Of a stretch of 14,177 bases of DNA, positions 1 through 6,735 are shown piece by piece. The stretch lies in NCBI GenBank assembly GCA_016927095.1, contig JAFGNI010000102.1, positions 1 through 14,177 of the forward strand, read 5' to 3'. How positions within the stretch are numbered: position 1 is the first letter of the stretch; each line of letters begins with the position of its first letter. A model generated the notes under the pieces. That model had not been told where the DNA came from. It was given only the letters and a program-made list of their open reading frames with translations, and made no database searches. This stretch comes from Anaerolineae bacterium (GTDB lineage: Bacteria; Chloroflexota; Anaerolineae; B4-G1; SLSP01). Made by a program: the position numbers and the translations under genes.

Positions 1-1112
1 CGCTTGAGCGACAGCGTCTTGGGTATCCCGTCCACCAGCGCCAGCAACTGGATACCAAAAGTGGCCTGCAGAGGCGTGTGCTTGAACAGCCGGTTGAGGG
101 CCTTCTGTGGCTGCGTGCCGCGTTTCAGCTCGATCACGATCCGCATCCCCTGCCGGTCCGACTCATCCCGCAGGTCACTGATCTCGTCCAGGCGCCCCGA
201 GCGCACCAGACCGGCGATGCGTTCCAGGAGGGTTGTCTTGTTCAGCTGGTAGGGAATCTCGGTGACGATGATGCGGAAACGACCGCCGCTCATCTCCTCG
301 ATCTTGGCCACTGCGCGGACCACCGCCTTGCCCCGGCCGGTGGCATAGGCCTTAATAATGGCGTCGTTTCCCAGGATCTGGCCTCCTGTTGGGAAGTCAG
401 GTCCGGTGATGTGCTGCATCAGTTCCTCGACGCCAATCTCCTCCTGCCGCTCCCAGTTGTCAAGGATATGGACGAGCGCATCGACGGTCTCGGCCAAGTT
501 GTGCGGGGGGATGTTGGTCGACATACCGACGGCGATGCCTGAAGACCCGTTGACCAGTAGGTTGGGCAGCCGGGCAGGGAGCACCATCGGCTCCATCAAG
601 CTCTCGTCGAAGTTCTCCGTCCAGTCGACGGTGTCCTTCTCGATATCGTTCAGCAGCTCCATCGCGATGGGGGCCAGCCGCGCCTCCGTGTACCGCATCG
701 CTGCAGGGGAGTCCCCGTCGATAGAGCCGAAGTTGCCCTGTCCATCGACCAGCATGTACCGCACCGAAAAGTCTTGGGCCAACCGCGCCATCGCCTCATA
801 GACGGCGCTGTCGCCGTGAGGATGGTACTTACCCAAGACCTCACCGACGATGCGGGCAGATTTCTTGTGGGCGCCATTGGGCCGAATCCCCATATCGTAC
901 ATCGCGTAGAGGATACGGCGTTGTACTGGCTTGAGTCCGTCCCGTGCATCCGGCAACGCTCGTGCCACGATCACGCTCATCGCGTAATCTAGATAGGCGC
1001 TGCGCATCTCCTGCTGGATGTTGACATACTTGATGGTGCCGATGTCAGTCTCTATGGACTCTGTTCTGGAGCGATCTTCTTCCAAGTGGTACCTACCTCC
1101 GAAGCCGAACAT
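1..1112 (-). CDS. gyrA: DNA gyrase subunit A, N-terminal part (runs off the left edge)
   Basis: Catalytic subunit of type II topoisomerase (gyrase), which breaks and rejoins DNA to introduce negative supercoils. About 370 codons are present; the C-terminal beta-pinwheel would lie left of base 1. The reverse strand reads the family signatures [46 protein letters not shown] and [20 protein letters not shown] followed by YTEARL, whose Tyr is the DNA-cleaving residue. The quinolone-resistance positions equivalent to E. coli 83 and 87 are Ser and Glu, so no common resistance change is seen. The start is uncertain. The first in-frame ATG (1112) follows an in-frame TAG but has no Shine-Dalgarno. A TTG at 1085 has GGAGGT (1095-1100) nine bases upstream and removes an atypical MFGFGGRYH leader. 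ParC-type topoisomerase IV is the alternative, but overall similarity favours GyrA. Confidence 0.95.
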   Translation of the reverse strand, partial: MFGFGGRYHLEEDRSRTESIETDIGTIKYVNIQQEMRSAYLDYAMSVIVARALPDARDGLKPVQRRILYAMYDMGIRPNGAHKKSARIVGEVLGKYHPHGDSAVYEAMARLAQDFSVRYMLVDGQGNFGSIDGDSPAAMRYTEARLAPIAMELLNDIEKDTVDWTENFDESLMEPMVLPARLPNLLVNGSSGIAVGMSTNIPPHNLAETVDALVHILDNWERQEEIGVEELMQHITGPDFPTGGQILGNDAIIKAYATGRGKAVVRAVAKIEEMSGGRFRIIVTEIPYQLNKTTLLERIAGLVRSGRLDEISDLRDESDRQGMRIVIELKRGTQPQKALNRLFKHTPLQATFGIQLLALVDGIPKTLSLK

Positions 1113-1185
1113 GAGCTGGCAGCCAGCTTTGTTGGATTCGACTGGGTTCTACAATAAAGGAAATGCCACGAGTTTCCGAATGAAT

Positions 1186-1213
1186 ATTATACCGCAAACG
1201 GCATGGATTTCGA
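1186..1213 (-). promoter_or_regulatory. Probable gyrA promoter
   Basis: The minus strand has a perfect TATAAT at 1186-1191, with a weak -35 candidate TCGAAA at 1208-1213 (16-base spacer). The predicted transcription start is near 1179, giving an untranslated leader of about 67 bases before ATG 1112. The rest of the gap between gyrA and the glycosidase stop (1214-1347) shows only a 6-bp inverted repeat, CAGGTG/CACCTG at 1273-1289, without a T-run. Confidence 0.5.
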
Positions 1214-1347
1214 GTCTGAGGTGGGCTAGGATTCTTGGTGACGGCAACGAGCGCCCCGGAGGCTTGCTTCGCCAGGTGTGCCCCACCTGTGGAGGGTGTC
1301 TTCTTGGTGCCCGTGCGTTGAGGTTCCGTCAGCGTACGGTCACGGCG

Positions 1348-2967
1348 TTAGCGCACAACCCAAGCGTCAACAGCGAACTCTCCCTCAACCAGCGCCAACG
1401 TCGCTTCATGCACACCTGGGAACAAGCTGCCGTCGATGCGCGCTGGCGTGCCGTCAAGCTGGAGCTCTAGTGTTCTGCCTGTCTCCTTCACGACTCGCAC
1501 CGTCCCGACGGTGTCCCCTGGGATGAGCACCAGCCGCCGGCCGTACCACGTCAACGTGACCGTTGCCCCCGTCGCACTCGCGACGCGATAGCTGCCCAGG
1601 ACGGCGCTAGGGGAGTCGACATCGGTCCACGTGCCCGAGTAGGCAAGTTGCCACGCCGTCTCCTGATGATGCCCGGCATACAGGGTGGGTTCCAGGTTGG
1701 TGAGATAGGCTGCCACGCTCTCATAGACGGGCATCGGCGTGAAGTCCGGCTCAACGAGGCGGAAGTAGTAGAACGGCTGCTCCCGCTCGCTATCCGAGGC
1801 GCGCTTGAAGAACCAGACGGCGGTCACACCGGCCCATGGCCAGTCCCGCTGGATGCGTTCGAAGGCGAGGGGGGCCCAACGCGCTTGCTGGTCCAGCGTG
1901 ACGCGACCGAAGCGATCCGGAATCCCCTCCGGCGCGGCGTTGCTGTTCATCTCGCTGATCCAGATGGGCTTCGCACTATCGCCATTGGCGACCATCACGT
2001 CACGGATCCATGCGGGTCGTGAGAAGTTGATCTCTCGCTGAGTGACGCGACGGTCTGTAGGACCGGACCAGAGCATGTAGTCGTTGACGGCCATGATATC
2101 GAAGCAGGGCTGTGCGCCTGCCGCGTACATCCGTTGCAGGAAGACCGTATCCATGAGGTTGTTGCCCTCGTAGGTGGGGTTCCACGTGCCCAGCTCCGAG
2201 GTCTGGGCCATCGCACCACTGATGACGATGGCGTTGGGATCCACAGCCTTGATGCGCTCGTAGGCTGTGCACAATAGCCTTGTATAGCTCTCAGGGTCTA
2301 CAGGTTGCTTGCCCCACTCTGGATAGATGTTGGGCTCGTTCCAGACTTGGTAGTAACGGATCCGCCCCTGGTAGCGATCCACCACAGCGGCTGCATAGTC
2401 GGCGAAGTCCTCGAAGTTGTCCGGTGGCGCAAAGGCACCACGATCTGTCCCATTCGCCCGGCTCCATGCCGGGGGCGCCTCGAGCCGCGCGATGATCTGG
2501 AGATCAAAGGTCTCCGCTAGGTCGACGATATTATCGTACTTGTCCCAGGCCGAGCGAACCGGTTCCCAGCGCCGATCCTCGAAGTCGCCTTTGGCGTGGA
2601 TCTCAATGTCATACCACGGAAAGGATTGACGAATCCAATGAAAGCCGGCGTCGGCGATCATCTGCAGCGAAAGCTCGCGCTTTGCCACCTCGACCTCTTG
2701 CTCCAGGAAGGTGTTAATACCGAAAGGCGGGAGGTCCGTGTGCGCGACTGCGACATCTGGCGCTGTCTCTGGCTGTGGGCGCAGCCATCCCAACGCCCAC
2801 GCGACCATACCGCGGGCCTGCGCCAGCGGGCGCTCTTCTCCGGTGAGGCTGAATGGGATATCGTGGAGGGCGGTGCCGGGTCGGCATCCTGGCAACAAAA
2901 TTGCCACGCTGAACAGCGCGGCAAGGAACAAGACCAAGCGGGGATTGCAGCGTCGGGGCATGGGCAA
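1348..2967 (-). CDS. Secreted lipoprotein glycoside hydrolase (clan GH-A type)
   Basis: Predicted exported glycosidase acting on an unknown polysaccharide or glycoside at the cell surface. Residues 1-28 form a lipoprotein signal: basic start, hydrophobic core, and lipobox LPGC with Cys28. A TIM-barrel spans about 80-420. It carries the clan GH-A signatures WNEP (209-212), with Glu211 as the expected acid/base, and WISEMN (336-341), with Glu339 as the expected nucleophile, so the protein looks catalytically competent. Residues about 425-539 are rich in beta-strand-like alternation (YSGTWTDVDSP, TLTWYGRR) and look like an accessory beta-sandwich, possibly carbohydrate-binding. The longest frame starts at TTG 2967, three bases after the upstream gene's stop; an ATG lies two codons later (2961). 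Neither has a strong Shine-Dalgarno, so translational coupling is likely. The family (GH5, GH39 or similar) cannot be fixed from motifs alone. Confidence 0.85.
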   Translation of the reverse strand: MPMPRRCNPRLVLFLAALFSVAILLPGCRPGTALHDIPFSLTGEERPLAQARGMVAWALGWLRPQPETAPDVAVAHTDLPPFGINTFLEQEVEVAKRELSLQMIADAGFHWIRQSFPWYDIEIHAKGDFEDRRWEPVRSAWDKYDNIVDLAETFDLQIIARLEAPPAWSRANGTDRGAFAPPDNFEDFADYAAAVVDRYQGRIRYYQVWNEPNIYPEWGKQPVDPESYTRLLCTAYERIKAVDPNAIVISGAMAQTSELGTWNPTYEGNNLMDTVFLQRMYAAGAQPCFDIMAVNDYMLWSGPTDRRVTQREINFSRPAWIRDVMVANGDSAKPIWISEMNSNAAPEGIPDRFGRVTLDQQARWAPLAFERIQRDWPWAGVTAVWFFKRASDSEREQPFYYFRLVEPDFTPMPVYESVAAYLTNLEPTLYAGHHQETAWQLAYSGTWTDVDSPSAVLGSYRVASATGATVTLTWYGRRLVLIPGDTVGTVRVVKETGRTLELQLDGTPARIDGSLFPGVHEATLALVEGEFAVDAWVVR

Positions 2968-2970
2968 TGT

Positions 2971-3360
2971 TTATAGCATCTTCAGCCGGTTAGGGACCGC
3001 GACGGGCTCCTTCTCCTCGACCATCAGTGATACCGACAACGGTAACTTCTTCTTGATGTAAGCACTGACCTCGGCCAAGGCCTTCTCGTAGACCTCCAAC
3101 AGCGACGTGTCGTCTTCCTTGTAGCCACTCACCGTGCGACGCGCGCAGGTACAGCATCCCAAGGACGCGCGGTAGCTATCCAAATCGCACGTCAAGCAGC
3201 TACCAAGGCGGATCATCATTAGACCGAAGGCCAGTACTTCTTCGTGGTTGTGCGGCAATTGTGAAATGCGCCGGATAAGATCCTGCCACTGTGGGCCACG
3301 TAGATCACCGAGTTGTTCGATACAGCGGGGCGGGAAGAGAATCTCGCTATCTGGATACAT
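2971..3360 (-). CDS. Small Cys-rich protein of unknown function
   Basis: I do not recognise a named family. The 129-residue protein has no signal peptide or membrane segment. Its visible feature is a cysteine cluster in the middle: Cys55-x2-Cys58, ten residues, then Cys69-Cys70-x-Cys72, with a further Cys13. This could bind zinc or an iron-sulfur cluster. The first half (residues 9-50, with DLRGPQWQDLIRRI and LPHNHEEVLAFGLMMIRL) and the stretch after the cysteines (about 84-105) look helical; the tail is acidic then basic. ATG 3360 has AGGA five bases upstream. The stop is three bases from the TTG of the glycosidase gene, so the two are almost certainly one transcript from the promoter at 3435-3463. 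A link to glycan use is only implied by this context. Confidence 0.75.
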   Translation of the reverse strand: MYPDSEILFPPRCIEQLGDLRGPQWQDLIRRISQLPHNHEEVLAFGLMMIRLGSCLTCDLDSYRASLGCCTCARRTVSGYKEDDTSLLEVYEKALAEVSAYIKKKLPLSVSLMVEEKEPVAVPNRLKML

Positions 3361-3390
3361 TAGGTCCTATCAATGCTTGCGGCAATAAGG

Positions 3391-3407
3391 TCGGTACGTG
3401 CTACCGA
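3391..3407 (-). repeat. Inverted repeat in the leader of the Cys-rich gene
   Basis: TCGGTA and TACCGA form perfect 6-bp arms around a 5-base centre. It lies between the predicted transcription start (about 3428) and ATG 3360, so it could be an operator or a small RNA hairpin. Its CGGTA/TACCG half-sites also occur in the dyad at 8491-8507, with a different spacing. Confidence 0.35.
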
Positions 3408-3434
3408 GCGGAAGATTCTAACCAAATTGTGGTA

Positions 3435-3463
3435 ATAATAGCATACTCAGAGGCGATTTTCAA
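3435..3463 (-). promoter_or_regulatory. Sigma-70-type promoter for the Cys-rich/glycosidase operon
   Basis: The minus strand reads TTGAAA (3458-3463), a 17-base spacer, then TATTAT (3435-3440); each hexamer is 5/6 to consensus. The predicted start is near 3428, about 68 bases before ATG 3360. It lies downstream of the terminator at 3524-3559, so this operon can be transcribed independently of patatin and of the small leader ORF. Confidence 0.6.
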
Positions 3464-3523
3464 GGGCTGTACAGAGATAACCGGATGCTCGCGACACGGG
3501 ATTGCCTTGATGAGCGGTCCCCC

Positions 3524-3559
3524 AAAAAAGGAGAGGACCCGGCTAATGCCGGGTCCCCC
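3524..3559 (-). terminator. Rho-independent terminator overlapping the small ORF
   Basis: On the minus strand GGACCCGGC, loop ATTA, GCCGGGTCC makes a perfect 9-bp stem (3535-3556). Three more pairs (G-U, G-C, G-U) extend it to 12. Two C residues and six T (3524-3529) follow. It ends any minus-strand transcript from patatin or from the extended -10 at 3648. The T-run exists only in the minus orientation. Confidence 0.75.
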
Positions 3560-3578
3560 ACTTAGCTATATGATCCAT
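3543..3578 (-). CDS. Candidate 11-codon leader peptide MDHIAKWGTRH
   Basis: ATG 3578 is preceded by AGGAGGTGGT (3581-3590), an essentially perfect Shine-Dalgarno with six bases between AGGAGG and the ATG. The frame reads ATG GAT CAT ATA GCT AAG, then TGG GGG ACC CGG CAT TAG. The TGG-to-CGG codons form the 5' arm of the terminator and the TAG sits in its loop, so a ribosome reaching the stop would prevent the hairpin from forming. The peptide holds one Trp, one Arg and two His codons, with no run of identical regulatory codons. It could instead be a tiny functional peptide or a chance ORF; the strength of the Shine-Dalgarno argues against chance. Confidence 0.4.
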   Translation of the reverse strand: MDHIAKWGTRH

Positions 3579-3585
3579 ATACCAC

Positions 3586-3599
3586 CTCCTACATAGGAG
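3586..3599 (-). promoter_or_regulatory. Hairpin sequestering the small ORF's Shine-Dalgarno
   Basis: The minus strand reads CTCCTATGTAGGAG: arms CTCCT and AGGAG (extendable to CTCCTA/TAGGAG) around ATGT. The 3' arm is the core of the ribosome-binding site of the 11-codon ORF, so folding would hide it. The loop region also contains a bare ATG-TAG start-stop pair. Confidence 0.35.
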
Positions 3600-3647
3600 A
3601 TACGGCACCTGAGTGTGCGCGCCCACAATAGGCACCGTCCAATTTCC

Positions 3648-3656
3648 ATTATAGCA
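3648..3656 (-). promoter_or_regulatory. Extended -10 promoter for a small transcript
   Basis: The minus strand reads TGCTATAAT: a perfect -10 with the TGn extension. A TTGACA lies only seven bases upstream, too close to be its -35. The predicted start is near 3641, about 50 bases beyond the patatin stop. A transcript from here to the T-run at 3524 would be about 118 bases and would carry the SD hairpin, the 11-codon ORF and the terminator. Confidence 0.5.
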
Positions 3657-3689
3657 TACGTGTCAAGTCTTGGTACAGGTGAGTTCCCT

Positions 3690-4622
3690 CTAGAAGCTCG
3701 GGGCGGTGCTGGCCTGGATGCTCATCGACCAATCGACCTGGTCCTGGATGATCATCTCGCCCAAGGTATCGCCATAGGCCGTAAGTTCGGGGATCGCGCT
3801 CGGATCATCCATCGCGATCGGTCGCTCAAAGTCAACTTGGAAGCGACGGAAGTCGAGGTCCTCGAAGAAGGTGTCGACGAGGTGGACCTGCTGATCGGCG
3901 GCGGAACTCATAAAGGCGCCGAGCAGCGGACTCAGCCATTGCCATACCCACCAGCGGTTGACGTGGTCGACATTGACGACGTGGGGGTCTCGTCCGGTGC
4001 CTAGGCTGATCAAGGTCGTCTCCGCTGGATCCCATCCCAGGCAGTACTTGATTTCGTACGCCGCTACGTAACACGGGTTGGCGTAGGAGCCGACCCCACC
4101 GTCGACATAGCGTCCTTCTACGGCGGGGAAGTAGGTCGGCACAGAGCTGGACGCCAAGACGGCCTTCACGACGGGCCAAGGCGCATACTCAGGCTTCCAC
4201 GGCTTGATGAAGCGGGTGCGATTTTCAATGAGATCGAAAGCTGTGATAACAGTATCGATGCGCGGTGACGAGTCCCAGAGATCGCCCATCGTCAGGGCGC
4301 CAAGGTGCTCTTGGAGGGCGGCGCGGAGCGGTCCCTGAGGGTACCGGTAGTGCGTCAGGAACCACAAGTGGCTCCGCAGGCTCTTGCGGAAGACGTGGTT
4401 CCCAAGCTCCGTGTAAAGGCGGTGCATTTCGCTGCCGCTCAGTCCGACGGCAATGCCCGACGAGATGATCGATCCGGTTGACGTGCCCGCCGCCAACTGG
4501 AAAATCTCGGAGGAGCCGAGGCCCAGGTGTTCTTCCAGGATTGCCAGAGCGCGTGTCACCATCACGCCCTTGATGCCACCTCCGTCGATGGCGATCGCCA
4601 CGTGCTTCCGGAACGGTTTCAC
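3690..4622 (-). CDS. Patatin-like phospholipase / acyl hydrolase
   Basis: Predicted cytoplasmic serine lipid acyl hydrolase using a Ser-Asp dyad. Counting from GTG 4622 (310 residues), the oxyanion-hole loop is DGGGIKG (residues 13-19), the nucleophile elbow GTSTG (46-50, Ser48), and the catalytic Asp is in the DGG motif at Asp174. All key residues are present. No signal peptide or membrane segment is seen. I chose GTG 4622 because AGAGGAG (4630-4636) lies seven bases upstream. The frame is open up to an ATG at 4721, but that longer start would run from the edge of the tRNA terminator and across the likely promoter, and adds a low-quality leader. It is monocistronic between the tRNA-Pro terminator and the terminator at 3524-3559. 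No cGAS-like or other defence partner is nearby, so a CBASS-effector role is not supported. The substrate is unknown. Confidence 0.9.
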   Translation of the reverse strand: MKPFRKHVAIAIDGGGIKGVMVTRALAILEEHLGLGSSEIFQLAAGTSTGSIISSGIAVGLSGSEMHRLYTELGNHVFRKSLRSHLWFLTHYRYPQGPLRAALQEHLGALTMGDLWDSSPRIDTVITAFDLIENRTRFIKPWKPEYAPWPVVKAVLASSSVPTYFPAVEGRYVDGGVGSYANPCYVAAYEIKYCLGWDPAETTLISLGTGRDPHVVNVDHVNRWWVWQWLSPLLGAFMSSAADQQVHLVDTFFEDLDFRRFQVDFERPIAMDDPSAIPELTAYGDTLGEMIIQDQVDWSMSIQASTAPSF

Positions 4623-4675
4623 GGCACTTCTCCTCTCGGTGGCGCGTCGTTGCCGCTGTGCTAAGTCTGCACAGG

Positions 4676-4704
4676 ATGGTAGCATTGAACCCGAAGGGTG
4701 CCAA
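4676..4704 (-). promoter_or_regulatory. Probable patatin gene promoter
   Basis: The minus strand reads TTGGCA (4699-4704), a 17-base spacer ending in TGC, then TACCAT (4676-4681). The -35 is 5/6 to consensus and the -10 is 4/6 with a TGn extension. It lies just after the tRNA terminator and about 54 bases before GTG 4622. Confidence 0.45.
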
Positions 4705-4721
4705 GTGGCTCGATTAGGCAC

Positions 4722-4754
4722 AAAAACGCTCTCACATCACCTTGATGTGAGAGC
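4722..4754 (-). terminator. Rho-independent terminator of tRNA-Pro
   Basis: GCTCTCACATCA and TGATGTGAGAGC form a perfect 12-bp stem (4728-4739 with 4743-4754) around a three-base loop, followed on the minus strand by G and five T (4722-4726). It begins six bases after the tRNA 3' end. Confidence 0.9.
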
Positions 4755-4760
4755 CTAGTG

Positions 4761-4835
4761 TCGGGGCGGGCGGATTCGAACCGCCGACCTCACGGACCCA
4801 AACCGTGCGCGCTAACCAAGCTGCGCTACGCCCCG
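4761..4835 (-). tRNA. tRNA-Pro (anticodon TGG)
   Basis: The 75 bases fold as a complete cloverleaf. The acceptor is CGGGGCG/CGCCCCG with discriminator A; the D stem is GCGC/GCGC with loop AGCTTGGTTA; the anticodon stem is CACGG/CCGTG with loop TTTGGGT, giving anticodon TGG, which reads CCA and other CCN proline codons. The variable loop is AGGTC, and the T stem is GGCGG/CCGCC with loop TTCGAAT. The 3' CCA is not encoded (the next bases are CAC), so it must be added by the CCA-adding enzyme. It is a single-gene unit with its own promoter and terminator. Confidence 0.97.
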
Positions 4836-4845
4836 GACAATCCTA

Positions 4846-4873
4846 TTTATACTCGGAAACGGCGGTTCGTCAA
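4846..4873 (-). promoter_or_regulatory. tRNA-Pro promoter
   Basis: The minus strand reads TTGACG (4868-4873), a 16-base spacer, then TATAAA (4846-4851); the tRNA 5' end at 4835 is about 10 bases further. The -35 overlaps the stop codon (4870-4872) of the upstream gene. Confidence 0.65.
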
Positions 4874-6729
4874 GGTGCCCAGGAGAGGCGTTGGCTTTCG
4901 ATGCCGGGCAATGTGGGTCCCAGGTCAAGGATCTGTCGGACGTCCCGCGCGCCTAGGTTCATGACGTAGATGGCCCAGCTTCCGCTGCGATTGCTCACGA
5001 AGGCGATGCTGCTGCCATCTGGCGACCATGCCGGCAGCGCTTCATCGGAAGCGTCGGTCGTCAGTTGCTGCACGCCGCCCTCAGGGCTGAGCAGGAAGAT
5101 ATCCCAGTTGCCTGTGACATTGCCCATGTAGGCCATCATATTGCTGCCGGGAGCCCAACTGACCGCGGTGTCACTCTCACTGCCGGTCAGCCGCCCGCCT
5201 GGCTGATCGTCATCAGGATTGTCCAGGATGATGCCGCACAGTCCCTGCCCGTCGCAGCCCGTATAGGCCAAGAGGCCCGAGCGGCTCCATGCCGGGGCCC
5301 ATCCCGCGGCAAGGCGCTGGGGTTCACCGACGCCGTTGGTGTTGGCGATGTAAATCGCCCAAGCGCCATCTGACTCTTGTATGGCATAGGCCAGCCGCTG
5401 ACTGTCCGGCGAGAGTGTAGGCCAAGCCTGTTGCGCCGGCGTGAGGAGCTGAAGTGGCACCCCTTCCTCCGGCAATTCCATCTGCACCGAGGCGCTGTTC
5501 CTGTCGCGGTAAGCCACGCGTCCCGTATTCCATTCCCACCAGGGTTGGTCGGCATTGTTGGCCACCGGAATGATGCGTCCATCCGCATAGAGCGCGTAGA
5601 GACCAAAGACGCCGGTGGTGGCATTGTAGACTGGGTAGGCCAGGCGCCCACTGGTGAAGCCGGCGATAGGTTGCGGTGTGAGTCCAGCCACAGTGCCGCT
5701 TACGGGTACCGGCGTCGCGATCAAACACGTCTGTGCCGCGCTTGCACGTCTCTCCTCAAGGGTGGTGTCGGCGAACATGCGCAAGGCCCGGCTGTACTCA
5801 ATCTCGGCGGGACACATCTCGCCCTGACTTGCGAGGTAGTCACCGTACTCGATGTGGGCGCGATAGAGACGCTGTGTCACGTCTTTGTAGTCCGGTGCGG
5901 TCGCCGCTAGAGCCTCAAAGCGTTCGATGCACAGCTCCCAGTCAACGCCCCAGTAATTCAGGGCGTCCAGATACCGCACGGCAAGGTTGCGCCTCGCCAC
6001 AACGTCGGCATCCAGCGGCCTGAGCGCAATGGCCTGATCGAGGTAGGAGATGCCCACCTCCAGCAGGTCCTGGTCGAGGTAGCCAATCCCTGCCTGGTAG
6101 AGGCTGTCGAAGAGCATAGCCTCGACGTCCGCCTGCGCGAAGTTGGGGTCCAGGGCTCGAAGCTGGGTCAAGGTACGGGCGGTGGACACCCAATCCTGCT
6201 GGCCGTAGGCGGCCTGGGCCTGGGCCAGGAGCTGCTCCGCCAAGGAGACGGCGGCTTCCAGGGGGGGCGTCGGCTGGACTTGGAGCCTCGCTCTGGCTTC
6301 AGCGAGGCCCTGTTCGGCCAGCGCGTTGCCGGCGTCAATGCCCAGCACATACTCGAACTCCGCAGCAGCACGCTCGTGGCGACCGTCATTGAGCGCGACA
6401 ATGCCTGCCTGATAGTGTTCCTCAATCACGGCTTCCCGGCGTGCTCGTCGATCTCGTTCGCCGACGTAGACACCATAGTATGCGGCGGCAGCCATGACAC
6501 CGACGAAAACAACGATGGCCACAAGGGCTAGCAGGAGCCGGCGCCAGAGATGCCGGGGCTCGGCCACCACCGTGGGAGTGGGTTGCCCGAGCTGGCCCGG
6601 CGTCCCTGATTTTGGCTTGCGCAGCCACGGGAAGCGGCGTCTCTTCTCCTGAATCAGGGTCGCACCGCAGTGGGGACACACGATGGTAGCCCCACCCAGC
6701 GGCTCACCACACTGGGGACAATCCTGCAT
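4870..6729 (-). CDS. Zinc-ribbon / single-TM / TPR / TolB-like beta-propeller protein
   Basis: A 619-residue protein of modular build; the function is unknown. Residues 4-21 form a zinc ribbon (Cys4-x2-Cys7, Cys18-x2-Cys21). A basic linker follows, then one membrane segment at about 65-87 (LLLALVAIVVFVGVMAAAAY). Residues about 100-345 are helical with TPR-like repeats (HYQAGIVALNDGRHERAAAE, GIGYLDQDLLEVGISYLDQA). From about 365 to the end come beta-propeller blades of the TolB/PD40 kind (SPDSQRLAYA, SPDGSSIAFVSNRSG). The likely topology is zinc ribbon inside and TPR plus propeller outside, although positive charges flank both sides of the membrane segment. ATG 6729 is six bases after the kinase stop, so the two are co-transcribed; the Shine-Dalgarno is weak (GAG within the preceding stop region). 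Likely a scaffold or sensor rather than an enzyme. Confidence 0.85.
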   Translation of the reverse strand: MQDCPQCGEPLGGATIVCPHCGATLIQEKRRRFPWLRKPKSGTPGQLGQPTPTVVAEPRHLWRRLLLALVAIVVFVGVMAAAAYYGVYVGERDRRARREAVIEEHYQAGIVALNDGRHERAAAEFEYVLGIDAGNALAEQGLAEARARLQVQPTPPLEAAVSLAEQLLAQAQAAYGQQDWVSTARTLTQLRALDPNFAQADVEAMLFDSLYQAGIGYLDQDLLEVGISYLDQAIALRPLDADVVARRNLAVRYLDALNYWGVDWELCIERFEALAATAPDYKDVTQRLYRAHIEYGDYLASQGEMCPAEIEYSRALRMFADTTLEERRASAAQTCLIATPVPVSGTVAGLTPQPIAGFTSGRLAYPVYNATTGVFGLYALYADGRIIPVANNADQPWWEWNTGRVAYRDRNSASVQMELPEEGVPLQLLTPAQQAWPTLSPDSQRLAYAIQESDGAWAIYIANTNGVGEPQRLAAGWAPAWSRSGLLAYTGCDGQGLCGIILDNPDDDQPGGRLTGSESDTAVSWAPGSNMMAYMGNVTGNWDIFLLSPEGGVQQLTTDASDEALPAWSPDGSSIAFVSNRSGSWAIYVMNLGARDVRQILDLGPTLPGIESQRLSWAP

Positions 6730-6735
6730 GCCGGC

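Noticed and set aside
78..801. Plus-strand ORFs of about 150 codons across the gyrA region
   Set aside because: They lie antisense to the well-conserved gyrA frame and their translations match no family I recognise.
1273..1289. CAGGTG/CACCTG inverted repeat after the glycosidase stop, as a terminator
   Set aside because: Only six pairs and no T-run on either strand.
1018..1470. Plus-strand ORF of 150 codons containing a CPTCGGC zinc-ribbon-like stretch
   Set aside because: It covers the gyrA 5' end, its promoter and the glycosidase 3' end antisense, and has no ribosome-binding site; the Cys motif is probably chance.
3535..3592. Plus-strand reading of the 3535-3556 hairpin as a terminator, and a plus-strand mini-ORF MPGPPLSYMIHIPPPT
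   Set aside because: No T-run follows the hairpin on the plus strand, and the AGGAG is about 12 bases from that ATG; the minus-strand reading is much better.
3690..4622. Patatin as a CapV-type anti-phage effector
   Set aside because: No cyclic-nucleotide synthase or other defence gene is adjacent; it is a single-gene unit.
4623..4721. Longer patatin start at ATG 4721
   Set aside because: It would begin at the base of the tRNA terminator, cover the likely promoter, and lacks a Shine-Dalgarno, whereas GTG 4622 has a good one.
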